NCBI GenBank assembly: GCA_029256565.1 | Contig: JAQSXQ010000005.1 | Span: 1-18,330, forward strand | Direction: 5' to 3' | Source of the DNA: Mycobacterium sp. | GTDB lineage: Bacteria > Actinomycetota > Actinomycetes > Mycobacteriales > Mycobacteriaceae | DNA length: 18,330 nt | In this document: one piece after another, positions 1 to 6,908 of the stretch | How the letters are laid out: every line of letters begins with the position of its first letter | How positions within the stretch are numbered: position 1 is the stretch's first letter | Position numbers and translations under genes: made by a program | The notes under the pieces: model-generated | What the model was told of the DNA's origin: nothing | Database searches by the model: none | What the model saw: only the letters and a program-made list of their open reading frames with translations

Positions 1-25
1 AGGCCCGGGGTGGAAGCCCGGGCCT
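1..25 (-). terminator. Host stem-loop, possibly the original tRNA-Asn terminator
   Basis: A perfect 9-bp inverted repeat, AGGCCCGGG (1-9) and CCCGGGCCT (17-25), encloses a 7-nt loop. It lies in host DNA about 35 bp beyond the tRNA 3' end as it would be in an empty chromosome. It may once have terminated the tRNA-Asn transcript. The bases that would form a U-tract on the minus strand lie outside the window, so the terminator call is tentative. Confidence 0.35.
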
Positions 26-59
26 AGGGTGAGAGCCACGCTAGATGGGCGCGGACTTC

Positions 60-99
60 TCGCTCCCCGGCTTGGACTCGAACCAAGAACCTATCGGTT
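60..99. repeat. Left attachment site core (attL)
   Basis: These 40 bases are identical to 18232-18271 and correspond to the tRNA-Asn gene from position 37 in the anticodon loop to three bases past its 3' end, in reverse orientation. After two mismatches (100-101, TC here against AA on the right) the match resumes for six bases (CAGCCG), giving 46 of 48 identical. The two mismatches fall exactly in the anticodon of the tRNA and in the stop codon of the repressor gene. Bases 1-59 are host; from 100 onward the DNA is phage. Confidence 0.93.
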
Positions 100-134
100 T
101 CCAGCCGCTGCGCCACCTACGCGCGGCCGCATAA
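99..134 (+). other. Severed 3' end of the viral repressor gene
   Basis: Joining the right-end repressor frame (GGT then T at 18271) to the base after the left core gives TTC CAG CCG CTG CGC CAC CTA CGC GCG GCC GCA TAA, encoding FQPLRHLRAAA and a stop at 132-134. In the integrated state this piece has no start codon and is orphaned some 18 kb from the repressor. The hydrophobic small-residue end (AAA) resembles an ssrA-type signal recognised by ClpXP. The frame joining is read directly from the sequence; the role as a degradation tag is inferred from known integration-dependent immunity systems. Confidence 0.8.
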
Positions 135-237
135 CACGGCAGAACCGGACGAGACGGTGCGTTCGATCAACGCCGAGATACTGGCCGGATTGCGACACGC
201 CGACTCGCTTAACCTAGGTGACTGCTAGGGGGCTGCT
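135..237 (+). promoter_or_regulatory. attP arm and integrase leader with ribosome binding site
   Basis: This gap holds no gene. The sequence AGGGGG at 227-232 sits five bases before the integrase ATG and is a good Shine-Dalgarno site that fixes the start. I see no convincing promoter: TTGCGA at 190-195 has no well-spaced -10 partner. This fits the idea that int is transcribed through attP from the repressor promoter in the circular phage and loses that promoter on integration. No clear repeated arm-type integrase sites are visible. Confidence 0.6.
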
Positions 238-1056
238 ATGGGGAACGATGATCTGTTGGCGCGGTTTGCGACGTGGCTGCTGTCGTCGGATCGATCGACG
301 GGAACGATCGATCTGCGGATGCGTCACGCACGCGATCTGGCGATGTCGGGTGTGCTGGTTGAAATGACGACGGAAGATATTGAGGGCGTCATGGCCCGAC
401 GCCGGCACCTGTCTCCCGAGACGCGGAAATCCCAGCTGGCGTCCTGGCGGGTGCTGTTCGCCTGGGCGCATAAGCGCGGCATCCGTAGCGACGATCCCAC
501 GGCCGATATCCGATCAATCCGCGTTCCGGTGCGGGTGCCCCGCGTGGCCCCCGACGCCGATATCGAGGCCGCCCTCATCGGCGCCACCCCTCAGCAGCGG
601 GCGATGGTGCTGCTGGCGCGTTACGGGTGCCTCCGCCTGAGCGAACTAACCACGCTCCCCACTCGAGCGCGCGAGGGTGAGCGGCTGCGCGTGATCGGCA
701 AGGGCGACAAGGAGCGCATAGTCCACGCGAACGAGCCGCTACTGTTCGCGCTGCACGCGCTCGAGCGGGAGCAGGGGGCCGGCTACTACTTTCCGGGGCT
801 GCGCGGGCCGCACATGCACCCTATGAGCGTGAACAAGATCATCACCCGACTGACGGGCTGGAATCCTCACAGCTTGCGTCACGCCGGCGCCACGGCCGCG
901 TACAACGCGACCGGCGATCTGCGAGGCGTTCAGGAGATGCTGGGCCACGCCTCGCTCGCGACGACGCAGCGCTACCTGCACCTGGACGATGCGGCGCGGC
1001 GGCGTGTGGCCGAGGGCACATTGATGGCCGGGGCGCGGCAGCTGCTGGCCGCGTAG
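238..1056 (+). CDS. int: Tyrosine integrase, apparently arm-less, with LAA C-terminus
   Basis: Site-specific recombinase of 272 residues that would join phage attP to the tRNA-Asn gene. Residues 1-95 form the core-binding (SAM-like) domain and 100-272 the catalytic domain. The catalytic set is visible: R133 in CLRLSEL, K158 in GKGDKER, H211 and R214 in HSLRH, H237 in GHASL, and nucleophile Y246 in TTQRYLHL. The protein is short: no N-terminal arm-type DNA-binding domain precedes the core-binding domain, as in the simple integrase of mycobacteriophage Brujita. It ends in QLLAA, close to the LAA end of ssrA tags, suggesting rapid ClpXP turnover. In circular phage DNA it lies about 100 bp downstream of the repressor in the same direction. 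The start is set by AGGGGG five bases upstream. Confidence 0.96.
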   Translation: MGNDDLLARFATWLLSSDRSTGTIDLRMRHARDLAMSGVLVEMTTEDIEGVMARRRHLSPETRKSQLASWRVLFAWAHKRGIRSDDPTADIRSIRVPVRVPRVAPDADIEAALIGATPQQRAMVLLARYGCLRLSELTTLPTRAREGERLRVIGKGDKERIVHANEPLLFALHALEREQGAGYYFPGLRGPHMHPMSVNKIITRLTGWNPHSLRHAGATAAYNATGDLRGVQEMLGHASLATTQRYLHLDDAARRRVAEGTLMAGARQLLAA

Positions 1057-1065
1057 GCTGCGAGG

Positions 1066-1248
1066 GTGCTCCCGACCGACATATCACTCGCCGTGCTCGG
1101 ATTCAGCCTGGCCGGCGTTCTGCTGTCACTGCTCATCTTCTGGCTGCTGATCTTCACCGCGGTACGCGCGGCGCTGCGATCACACCAAAACGCGATCGAG
1201 GAACGGCGCCTAGAGGCTGAGCACTTCCGCCGCGCTCGAGGCGTCTGA
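1066..1248 (+). CDS. Small single-pass membrane protein downstream of integrase
   Basis: A 60-residue protein starting with GTG nine bases after the integrase stop. Residues about 8-34 are strongly hydrophobic (VLGFSLAGVLLSLLIFWLLIF), giving one transmembrane helix; the rest is a short charged tail rich in Arg and Glu (EERRLEAEHFRRARGV) that is probably cytoplasmic. I do not recognise the family. Its place behind int, on the strand that stays outside the lytic operon, means it could be expressed in the lysogen, so a role in superinfection exclusion is possible but unproven. The start lacks a good ribosome binding site (GAGG directly abuts the GTG), so coupling to int translation is likely. 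Confidence 0.65.
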   Translation: MLPTDISLAVLGFSLAGVLLSLLIFWLLIFTAVRAALRSHQNAIEERRLEAEHFRRARGV

Positions 1249-1259
1249 TTGTAGGTATG

Positions 1260-1304
1260 CCACAAGCCGGCGCGTCGATCTCGGACGGGCCGGCTTGTGG
1301 TTTT
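1260..1304 (+). terminator. Rho-independent terminator after the integrase unit
   Basis: A perfect 12-bp inverted repeat, CCACAAGCCGGC (1260-1271) and GCCGGCTTGTGG (1289-1300), with a 17-nt loop is followed by TTTT (1301-1304) on the plus strand. It ends the int unit and lies between convergent genes. On the minus strand the stem is not followed by a T-run, so it may be weaker for the lytic operon, though no other terminator is seen for that operon. Confidence 0.85.
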
Positions 1305-1306
1305 CC

Positions 1307-1546
1307 TCAGTCGCGCGGGACGTTGCGCGCCGCGACCGCGGGGCCGGCGCCGAGCACCGCGGCGCCGAGGGCCAGCCAGAGCCCGCCCTGCTCGATCGTG
1401 ACGATGCCGTACCCGACGCCGAGGGCGGCGAGGGCCACCAGGACGCCGTAGAACCACAGGCGCGCCGCGGGGCTCGGAATCCACGCGTTCGGCGTGGTGG
1501 TGGCTCGCGCCTCGGCGCGGGTCTTCGGGGTGGTGCTGTCGCTCAT
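1307..1546 (-). CDS. Putative holin (two transmembrane helices)
   Basis: A 79-residue protein with a polar N-terminus and two hydrophobic segments, about residues 31-49 (WFYGVLVALAALGVGYGIV) and 56-73 (LWLALGAAVLGAGPAVAA), joined by a short turn. Size, topology and position as the last gene of the lytic operon, next to another membrane protein and downstream of two lysins, fit a small holin that opens the membrane at the end of infection. Its ATG overlaps the previous stop as ATGA, and AGGAAGGA lies upstream as a strong ribosome binding site. Holin function is inferred from context and topology only. Confidence 0.75.
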   Translation of the reverse strand: MSDSTTPKTRAEARATTTPNAWIPSPAARLWFYGVLVALAALGVGYGIVTIEQGGLWLALGAAVLGAGPAVAARNVPRD

Positions 1547-1890
1547 GGCGATTCCTTCCTTGGGTGGGTGATCTCGATCTGCTCGAGAGTGGTCAGGCGA
1601 CCGCCGATCGCGCGGAGATCGCTCCGCATGCCGCCTATGTCTTTGCGAACCTCTTGGAACAGGCGCAGCGTCTCGGCATGCCGGCCGTCGTTCTCTTCGC
1701 GGAGGTTCGGCGCGCGCGGATGATGATTCACCACCTGCTCACGCGTGGCCGCGGCGTCCTCGGCCACGGCCTCGGTACTGCGCCGGACTTTGCGAATCGA
1801 CAGGATGATGACGGGGCCGACGACGCCAACCACGGCGACCGTGACGGCCTGAACCGCCACAATCACCGCGATCAGTACGTCCTCGCTCAT
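1543..1890 (-). CDS. Membrane protein with coiled coil, DUF2746-like (lysis region)
   Basis: A 115-residue protein. Residues about 5-32 form one transmembrane helix (VLIAVIVAVQAVTVAVVGVVGP), followed by a basic stretch (IRKVRRS) and a polar region with heptad-like spacing of Leu, Ile and Val (about 75-108) likely to be a coiled coil. The layout, including the conserved-looking stretch around NLREEND, resembles DUF2746-type actinophage membrane proteins found in lysis cassettes, from memory. It may be a second holin-like or regulatory lysis protein. It lies between the endolysin (6-nt gap) and the holin (ATGA overlap). No strong ribosome binding site precedes the ATG. Confidence 0.7.
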   Translation of the reverse strand: MSEDVLIAVIVAVQAVTVAVVGVVGPVIILSIRKVRRSTEAVAEDAAATREQVVNHHPRAPNLREENDGRHAETLRLFQEVRKDIGGMRSDLRAIGGRLTTLEQIEITHPRKESP

Positions 1891-1896
1891 CTGGGC

Positions 1897-2076
1897 TCAG
1901 AGGCCGTCGACAGCGGCGCGGAGGGCCTGGATACTGCCCTCCCACTCGTACTTGATCACGGGGAGGTTGGCGGTGCCTCCCGCGATCGCGTTGGCACCGA
2001 GGATGACGGCGCGCGGCTTGGCGTTGCCCTGGGGGACGATGAGGTACCAGGCCTGGTTGACGATTGCGATGAACAT
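1897..2076 (-). CDS. Nested product of the endolysin gene (C-terminal 59 residues)
   Basis: An in-frame ATG at 2076-2074 is preceded by AAGGAGATCCC, a better Shine-Dalgarno site than that of the full-length gene. It would yield 59 residues, MFIAIVNQAWYLIVPQG to ALRAAVDGL. Internal translation giving free cell-wall binding domains that assemble with the full lysin is established for some endolysins (Enterococcus Lys170, Clostridium CTP1L and CD27L). Alternatively this is a once-separate gene fused by loss of a stop codon. I do not recognise the domain. Confidence 0.55.
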   Translation of the reverse strand: MFIAIVNQAWYLIVPQGNAKPRAVILGANAIAGGTANLPVIKYEWEGSIQALRAAVDGL

Positions 2077-2493
2077 GGGATCTCCTTGCGTGAGGTGGTC
2101 GGTGGTGTTGGCCTCCCCCGCGGGTGCGGGGTCGTTTCGGTGGTTGTCTCGGTTGGGGCGGTATTCGCGGTGCCAGTCCTCGCCCGCCACGTCGGCAATC
2201 CATCCGTTGTCCTCGAGCCAGTCGCCGCGCTCGTCGGTGTCCCAGGCGTTGCCGCCGTCGGTGTCGGAGCGATAGACGTGGTTGGAGTAGTCGGGGTGGG
2301 CGACGGGGTACGGGTACTCGCCGCGCTGGCGCTTGCGGTAGAGATCCATCTGGACGCCGTAGGGGACGACGGTCCGGTTCACGTCGAGGCGTCGCCCCTG
2401 TTGGGCTTCCATGCGGCGAAAGCTCGCGGCGGCGTCGGGGCGGAATTGCACCTCCTCACCGTCTGAGTTGGTGCGGATGTGGGTAAGAGCCAT
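1897..2493 (-). CDS. Endolysin, M15 (VanY-like) peptidase with C-terminal extension
   Basis: A 198-residue protein predicted to cut peptidoglycan peptides at lysis. Residues about 15-115 match the zinc D,D-carboxypeptidase-like M15 family: S70-x-H72, then G81-x-A83-x-D85, and E105-D106-W107-H108. H72, D85 and H108 are the likely zinc ligands; the spacing between H72 and D85 is longer than in the simple SxHxxGxAxD motif. Residues 140-198 form a separate small segment of unknown fold, possibly a cell-wall binding domain. A strong internal ribosome binding site precedes codon 140, so that segment may also be made alone. The gene starts one base after the M23 lysin stop. Confidence 0.85.
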   Translation of the reverse strand: MALTHIRTNSDGEEVQFRPDAAASFRRMEAQQGRRLDVNRTVVPYGVQMDLYRKRQRGEYPYPVAHPDYSNHVYRSDTDGGNAWDTDERGDWLEDNGWIADVAGEDWHREYRPNRDNHRNDPAPAGEANTTDHLTQGDPMFIAIVNQAWYLIVPQGNAKPRAVILGANAIAGGTANLPVIKYEWEGSIQALRAAVDGL

Positions 2494-2494
2494 G

Positions 2495-2893
2495 TCAGGG
2501 CCTTTCGGTGAGTTGGTGTGCGGGGTCGATGTGCCGGCCGTGGTGCCATAGCTCGAGGTGGAGATGATCGCCGCGGGCGCCGGAACCGGTCTTGCCGACG
2601 TGGCCGATCTCGCTATCCGCTGTCACGTGGTCGCCCACCTCGAGGGGCGACGGGTCGCGCAGGTGCGCGTAGCGGGACACGTAGCCAGCGCCGTGGTCGA
2701 TCTCCACGACGTTGCCCAGCACTCGATCGAATCGGACGGCCGAGACGGCGCCTGAGGCGATGGCGTGGACGGCGACACCTCCGGGCACGCGGTAGTCGAT
2801 CGCGGGGTGGTGCTGGCGGATGCCGCGTTCGGGGTGAACGCGCCACCCGTAGGGTGACGAGATCGTGCGGGACGGGAACGGGGCAAACATCAC
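2495..2893 (-). CDS. M23 family peptidoglycan endopeptidase (second lysin)
   Basis: A 132-residue protein consisting almost entirely of an M23 (LytM-like) domain, which cleaves peptide cross-bridges with a zinc ion. Visible motifs are H29-x-x-x-D33, H77 in YAHL, and H110-x-H112 in DHLHLE, the complete active set. There is no signal peptide and no binding domain, so it is either released through the holin or carried in the tail tip. Its GTG start overlaps the preceding stop (GTGATG); the following ATG is an equal alternative. Lying between tail and lysis genes, next to the M15 endolysin, it is probably part of a two-enzyme lysis cassette. Confidence 0.88.
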   Translation of the reverse strand: MMFAPFPSRTISSPYGWRVHPERGIRQHHPAIDYRVPGGVAVHAIASGAVSAVRFDRVLGNVVEIDHGAGYVSRYAHLRDPSPLEVGDHVTADSEIGHVGKTGSGARGDHLHLELWHHGRHIDPAHQLTERP

Positions 2894-3510
2894 GCCGCGA
2901 AGAAGTCGAGCGATTCCCAGGCGATGCCGGCGCCCGATGCGTAGCCGTACAGGCCGTACCCGGTGAGCGTCTGGTGGGTGGTCTCGCGTGCGGCGATGAT
3001 GGGCGTTCCGTCGAGAAAAACCGTGATCGCGGGGCCGTCCAGCACGGTCTCGAAGCGCGAACCGTCATTGACGACGGTTCCGGCCGGCGCGGCGCCGAGG
3101 GGCGTTCGACCGCCGTTGAGGCGCAGGAACAGGGCGGGGCGCAGGTTGTTGCTTGCCTCTCGCAGCCCCACCTCGATGCAGTTGAGTAGCGAGCTTCCCC
3201 GCACGATGAATGAGCCGGCCTGGTTACCCTTGCTGCGCACGACGGCCACGGCCACGCCATCGGAGCTTCGTCCGTCAACGTGCTTCATCACGTTGCCCTC
3301 CGCGCCGTTGGGGACCGTGACCACGGCCGCGCCGTTCTGGCGCACGATGTCGGCACGCGGCGGCGCCGTGGGCGCCTCGGTGGTGATCCACTGGCGGCCG
3401 TTGGCCGTCGCGATGAGGGCGCCGTTCGATTGGTTGAAGTCTTCGCGGAAACCGGGCAGGAACGGGGCCGCGGGGTTGCCTTTGCGGCCCTGCAGGATGA
3501 CGGCGGGCAT
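2890..3510 (-). CDS. Minor tail protein, possible LamG-like fold
   Basis: A 206-residue protein between the esterase tail protein and the M23 lysin. The sequence is rich in beta-prone stretches, with the middle (about 85-160, FIVRGSSLLNCIEVGLRE and VNDGSRFETVLDG) and the end (ITVFLDGTPIIAARETTHQT, then GYGLYGYASG and the WESLDFFA tail) resembling concanavalin/laminin-G-like phage tail domains. Such domains usually bind surface sugars, so a receptor-binding role is plausible. No catalytic motif is seen. GGAG nine bases before the ATG supports the start, and it follows the previous stop by three bases. The fold assignment is a weak inference. Confidence 0.65.
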   Translation of the reverse strand: MPAVILQGRKGNPAAPFLPGFREDFNQSNGALIATANGRQWITTEAPTAPPRADIVRQNGAAVVTVPNGAEGNVMKHVDGRSSDGVAVAVVRSKGNQAGSFIVRGSSLLNCIEVGLREASNNLRPALFLRLNGGRTPLGAAPAGTVVNDGSRFETVLDGPAITVFLDGTPIIAARETTHQTLTGYGLYGYASGAGIAWESLDFFAA

Positions 3511-3513
3511 GGG

Positions 3514-5082
3514 TCAAGCTCCGATCGTGGGGATGGCGGTGGTGGGAAGTGAGGCGCCGTTGTCGTTGAGGGTGTGTACCCGGACGAGAACGGTGGAGGG
3601 TGCGGGGAATGACACGCGCGTGTCGAGTCGCAGGGCCGGGGACAGCTGCGTCCAGGAGTCGCCACCGTCAGCGGAGTACTCGACCACATAGGCGGTGACT
3701 CGGCCGTAAGCGGGGCTCCAGGTGACGGTCGCCGTCCCGCGGGAGCGGGTCGCAGTCACGTCCAGGGGCGTGTACGGCGCCGACGCGGCCACGTTTGTGA
3801 CGGCGCGGCGCCATGCCGCGTACATGGCGCGGCCGAGGCGTTCTACGGCCTCGCGTGCGTAGTGCACCAGGTCGGTTCCCGCGGCTGTGGGGTTTGACCC
3901 GCCGCCGTTGGCCACGCCATCCGCGTAGCCGGCGCGCAGTAGCTGGCGGGGCGCGTCGATGTGTGCGGCTCGGATCGCGGCACGCGTGGGGGCCGAGATG
4001 ATGTATTCGGGCACCATGCCGCCGATCGTGAACGTGAAGTTCTGGGCGGTCTGGGCTCGCAAGGCCGTCACCAACTCGGTTAGCGCGGCCGCGTATGCAG
4101 CGCCGTCGCTGTCCGCCTCGCCCTGGACCCAGAACGCTCGAACCTCGATGGGAATACCGGGGTACCGGGCGACCGTCGCCGCCATCGCAGCGTTGAAATC
4201 GTTCAGCGCCTGATCTGCCAGGTGAGGGACGGCGGCAGTGCTCCCCCACTTCCACTGTCCGGGCGCGGGGGTGGACACCAGGCCCGAGTTCCCCACGGCC
4301 GAATTGACGTTCACCACGACCGTGCCGGCGGGCTCGTTGGCCAGCACCTCGCGCGCGATGACGGTTCCGACGCTGAGCCCCGTCTGCTGCTGCTTGCTTG
4401 ACAGCGGGACCGTTGCGAGGTTGAGCGATTGCGACGGGAAGTGCCATTGCAGCATCCGCTCGTCGGGCGGATCGAGTTCGGGGCCGTAGGGGCGGCCGCG
4501 GCCCTCCATGTTGGACTGCCCGAGCAGCCACTGGAACACGACGCGGCGCACTGCGGTGCCGGCGCCGGCTGCGCTATCGACGTCCCAAATGATCCGTTCG
4601 TCTTCGCCCGCGATCTGAAAGCCGCGCGAGTGGCGCACGGTCATGCCGGCGAACGCTACGTCTCCAGTGTCGGGGCTGATCGACAGGAACTCGTGATCGT
4701 TGGCTCCCACACGGAACGCGCGCGAGGGCTCGATGCGGGCCAGCCCGAGATCGACCGTTGCTACCCCGGTGCCGACGTGCCCGGGCTTGACCGTCAGCTG
4801 TTCCTCGCCGGCCCCATCGACCACGACCAGGCGGTCGCCATAGCCGCGGCGCAGTAGCCGCTCGTCGTCGCCATAAGGCAGGTCTTTGGCTTCCAGTTCC
4901 TCGAGCACCGCGCGGGCCGCGGCGATCTGCGCTTGCTCGAGGAACGCGGGGCTGTTGGCTTCGATCTCGCGATCGATAAAGCCGTCGATATCCTCGGCCA
5001 TCCGTTGCAGTTCGGGGCCGAGATCCTTGGCGCGGCTGGCGCCGTCCGGGTAGCGGATGCCGTTGGGGGTAACGCCGGTCAT
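3514..5082 (-). CDS. Tail tip protein with SGNH esterase and fibronectin III domain
   Basis: A 522-residue distal tail protein. Residues 1-65 are a helical N-terminus typical of tail attachment (YPDGASRAKDLGPELQRMAE), 66-180 form a beta-rich linker, about 183-425 form an SGNH hydrolase of the sialate-O-acetylesterase type, and about 436-522 a fibronectin type III domain. Nucleophile S190 lies in LLGQSNMEG; the QGE block is at 320-322 (WVQGEADSD) and the D404/H407 pair lies in TDLVHY. It probably removes acetyl groups from a host surface polysaccharide during adsorption. ATGA overlap with the upstream gene and AAGGAG before the ATG support the start. The substrate is unknown. Confidence 0.85.
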   Translation of the reverse strand: MTGVTPNGIRYPDGASRAKDLGPELQRMAEDIDGFIDREIEANSPAFLEQAQIAAARAVLEELEAKDLPYGDDERLLRRGYGDRLVVVDGAGEEQLTVKPGHVGTGVATVDLGLARIEPSRAFRVGANDHEFLSISPDTGDVAFAGMTVRHSRGFQIAGEDERIIWDVDSAAGAGTAVRRVVFQWLLGQSNMEGRGRPYGPELDPPDERMLQWHFPSQSLNLATVPLSSKQQQTGLSVGTVIAREVLANEPAGTVVVNVNSAVGNSGLVSTPAPGQWKWGSTAAVPHLADQALNDFNAAMAATVARYPGIPIEVRAFWVQGEADSDGAAYAAALTELVTALRAQTAQNFTFTIGGMVPEYIISAPTRAAIRAAHIDAPRQLLRAGYADGVANGGGSNPTAAGTDLVHYAREAVERLGRAMYAAWRRAVTNVAASAPYTPLDVTATRSRGTATVTWSPAYGRVTAYVVEYSADGGDSWTQLSPALRLDTRVSFPAPSTVLVRVHTLNDNGASLPTTAIPTIGA

Positions 5083-6908
5083 GCGGGCACTCCTTGAGTG
5101 ACGTTGCCGAGGTCGGCAATAGTGAGATCAGGGTCGAAATCGGCGATGGTGGGAACGTCCGAGGCGCACAGACCGTCGATGCTCACGCCGGGCTTGGTCC
5201 CGAGGGCGGGTGCCAGGGTCGCGTCGAGCGTCCAGCCTTTGAAGTAGACGAGAGTCCCGCCGATGATCTGGTGCTGACTTGCAGCGTCGAGGACGACGGC
5301 GAACACGCTTCCGGGGAAGTAAAGGGGCACGGGCTTGTCGAACGTGTCGATGAACAGTTCCGCGATGCCGTCCGGGTAGGTGAAGTGTCGCCAGTCCAGG
5401 CGCACGGTCGGGAGGTTGACCTTCCCGTTCAGCTGGTCGAGCATCGCGGCCGTGTCGCGGGCCAGGGGGACGGCCCACGCGCCCTCATCGACCGGGACGG
5501 GGGTCGTGGGGGTGGCCACGCCGAACTCGGCCATGAAATCGCGTGGGTTGACGGCGCGGCCGTCGATCCACGTTTCCATGTGGAGGTGATCGCCAAAGCT
5601 GTTGCCGGTGTTGCCGATACGGCCCACCATGTCGCCCATGCTGACGGTCGAGCCGACCTCGAGGCCGGGATCTGGCATGTGCGCATAAAGCGACTTGAGG
5701 TTACGGCCGTCTGGGGCGTTGCCGTGGTCCACGATGACGTAGTTTCCCCAGCCCGATCCGTACTCGGACACGACGACGGTTCCGGCGCCAATCGAGTGGA
5801 TCTCGGCGCCGCGCACGGCCGCGCCGCCGGCAAAGTCGATGCCCTCGTGAGTGCGGCCACCGTCGCGCGGAGAGCCGAACTCATCCGTCACGGTGTCGAG
5901 CAGGAAAGGCCACTCAAACGACAGCACCGTCTCGGGCTCCGACCACGCGCTGTAATAGGTGTCGTTGGTCACGCGATACTCGCGCCGGCCGCTGGCGGCG
6001 GGGTTGTACCGGGCGGTGGGGTGCTCGATCACCACGTCGGTTGTCTGCACAGACAGGGTGCCGTCGAGCGGGCGGGGCGTGTTGACCAGTACGACATCGA
6101 CCGCCTGGTCTACGCCCGTGCTGGCCTCGTACCCGTTCGGGACGGCGACCGTGCGGGCGGGGATGACGTGACCGTTCATGACGGCCGATCGGATCGTGCC
6201 ATCGAAGTAGAGCCGGATGCCGGCGGTGGTGGCGGGGCGGGCGATCGCTACACGATCCTCATGGGGCTGATAGTTCGCGTGGGCGAGGGGGTGGGCGTTG
6301 TACAGGCCCTCGATGTGCTCGAGGGCGGTGATCCCGTCCCCTACACCGCGCCAGCGCGCGAGGGGGCCGCGCTCGCCCATCGGGTACGGGTCGTACCACT
6401 CGAGGTCGCCCAGCACGGGCGCGATGGAGGCGCGCACGTCAGCCATGCGGCCAGCGGGCGTGTTCACTTCCCAGTAGTTCGGGCCGAGGGTCTGCGCCGC
6501 GATCGGTTCGTTTCCGGTGCCGGCGGGGATGAGGCCAGCGAGTTCGGCCAGCTTGCAAGCCGATGAGATCGTGATTCTCCACACGCGGCGGCGGATGCCG
6601 AAGGTGTTCGACGGGTCGATGATGTGGACGTGATCGAACGTGTAGTCATCGACGCGGCCGCGGTAGATGATGATCCCATCGCCGCGCACGACCATGACGC
6701 GCTTACCGGTGAGGTGGCTCGAGGACGCGAGGTGTCCGTCAGTGTCGAGTACCTCGAGTTTCAGCTGCGCGGGAACGGCGCGCTCGAGGTGCGTTCGCCG
6801 GCCCCAGGTGATCGCGAGGCCGCCGAGGGCGATTCTCGCCGTGACCGACCAGGACGACGCGAGGGCGGCGCCGTCGATGTACACAGTGGGAGCGTCGGTT
6901 ACCGCCAC
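5079..6908 (-). CDS. Tail protein with embedded M23 peptidoglycan hydrolase domain
   Basis: A 609-residue protein following the tape measure gene. Residues 1-330 resemble baseplate hub or distal tail proteins of actinophages (beta-rich start, GDGIIIYRGRVDDY about 76-89). About 333-460 is an M23 endopeptidase domain with H354-x-x-x-D358, H410 in LYAHM and H441-x-H443 in DHLHME. Residues 470-609 are a further tail domain. The enzyme would open the cell wall locally during DNA injection. It starts with GTG, overlapping the tape measure stop by ten bases. It differs in sequence from the separate M23 lysin at 2495-2893, though both share the same active-site plan. Confidence 0.85.
   Translation of the reverse strand: MAVTDAPTVYIDGAALASSWSVTARIALGGLAITWGRRTHLERAVPAQLKLEVLDTDGHLASSSHLTGKRVMVVRGDGIIIYRGRVDDYTFDHVHIIDPSNTFGIRRRVWRITISSACKLAELAGLIPAGTGNEPIAAQTLGPNYWEVNTPAGRMADVRASIAPVLGDLEWYDPYPMGERGPLARWRGVGDGITALEHIEGLYNAHPLAHANYQPHEDRVAIARPATTAGIRLYFDGTIRSAVMNGHVIPARTVAVPNGYEASTGVDQAVDVVLVNTPRPLDGTLSVQTTDVVIEHPTARYNPAASGRREYRVTNDTYYSAWSEPETVLSFEWPFLLDTVTDEFGSPRDGGRTHEGIDFAGGAAVRGAEIHSIGAGTVVVSEYGSGWGNYVIVDHGNAPDGRNLKSLYAHMPDPGLEVGSTVSMGDMVGRIGNTGNSFGDHLHMETWIDGRAVNPRDFMAEFGVATPTTPVPVDEGAWAVPLARDTAAMLDQLNGKVNLPTVRLDWRHFTYPDGIAELFIDTFDKPVPLYFPGSVFAVVLDAASQHQIIGGTLVYFKGWTLDATLAPALGTKPGVSIDGLCASDVPTIADFDPDLTIADLGNVTQGVPA

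Noticed and set aside
60..130. Possible phage-encoded tRNA with anticodon GGA at the left end
   Set aside because: The anticodon and T arms are copied from tRNA-Asn, but the D arm and a matching acceptor 5' strand are missing and the anticodon stem has a mismatch.
29..217. Plus-strand open frame of 62 codons across the left att core
   Set aside because: It reads through host DNA and tRNA-derived core in a frame different from the repressor tail; its GLEPRTYRF stretch is the kind of false peptide seen over tRNA genes.
1564..2466. Plus-strand open frame of 300 codons
   Set aside because: Antisense to the membrane protein and endolysin, both of which have domain evidence and linked start-stop overlaps.
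5094..6566. Plus-strand open frame of 490 codons
   Set aside because: Antisense shadow of the M23 tail protein, with the same low-complexity style and no recognisable motif.
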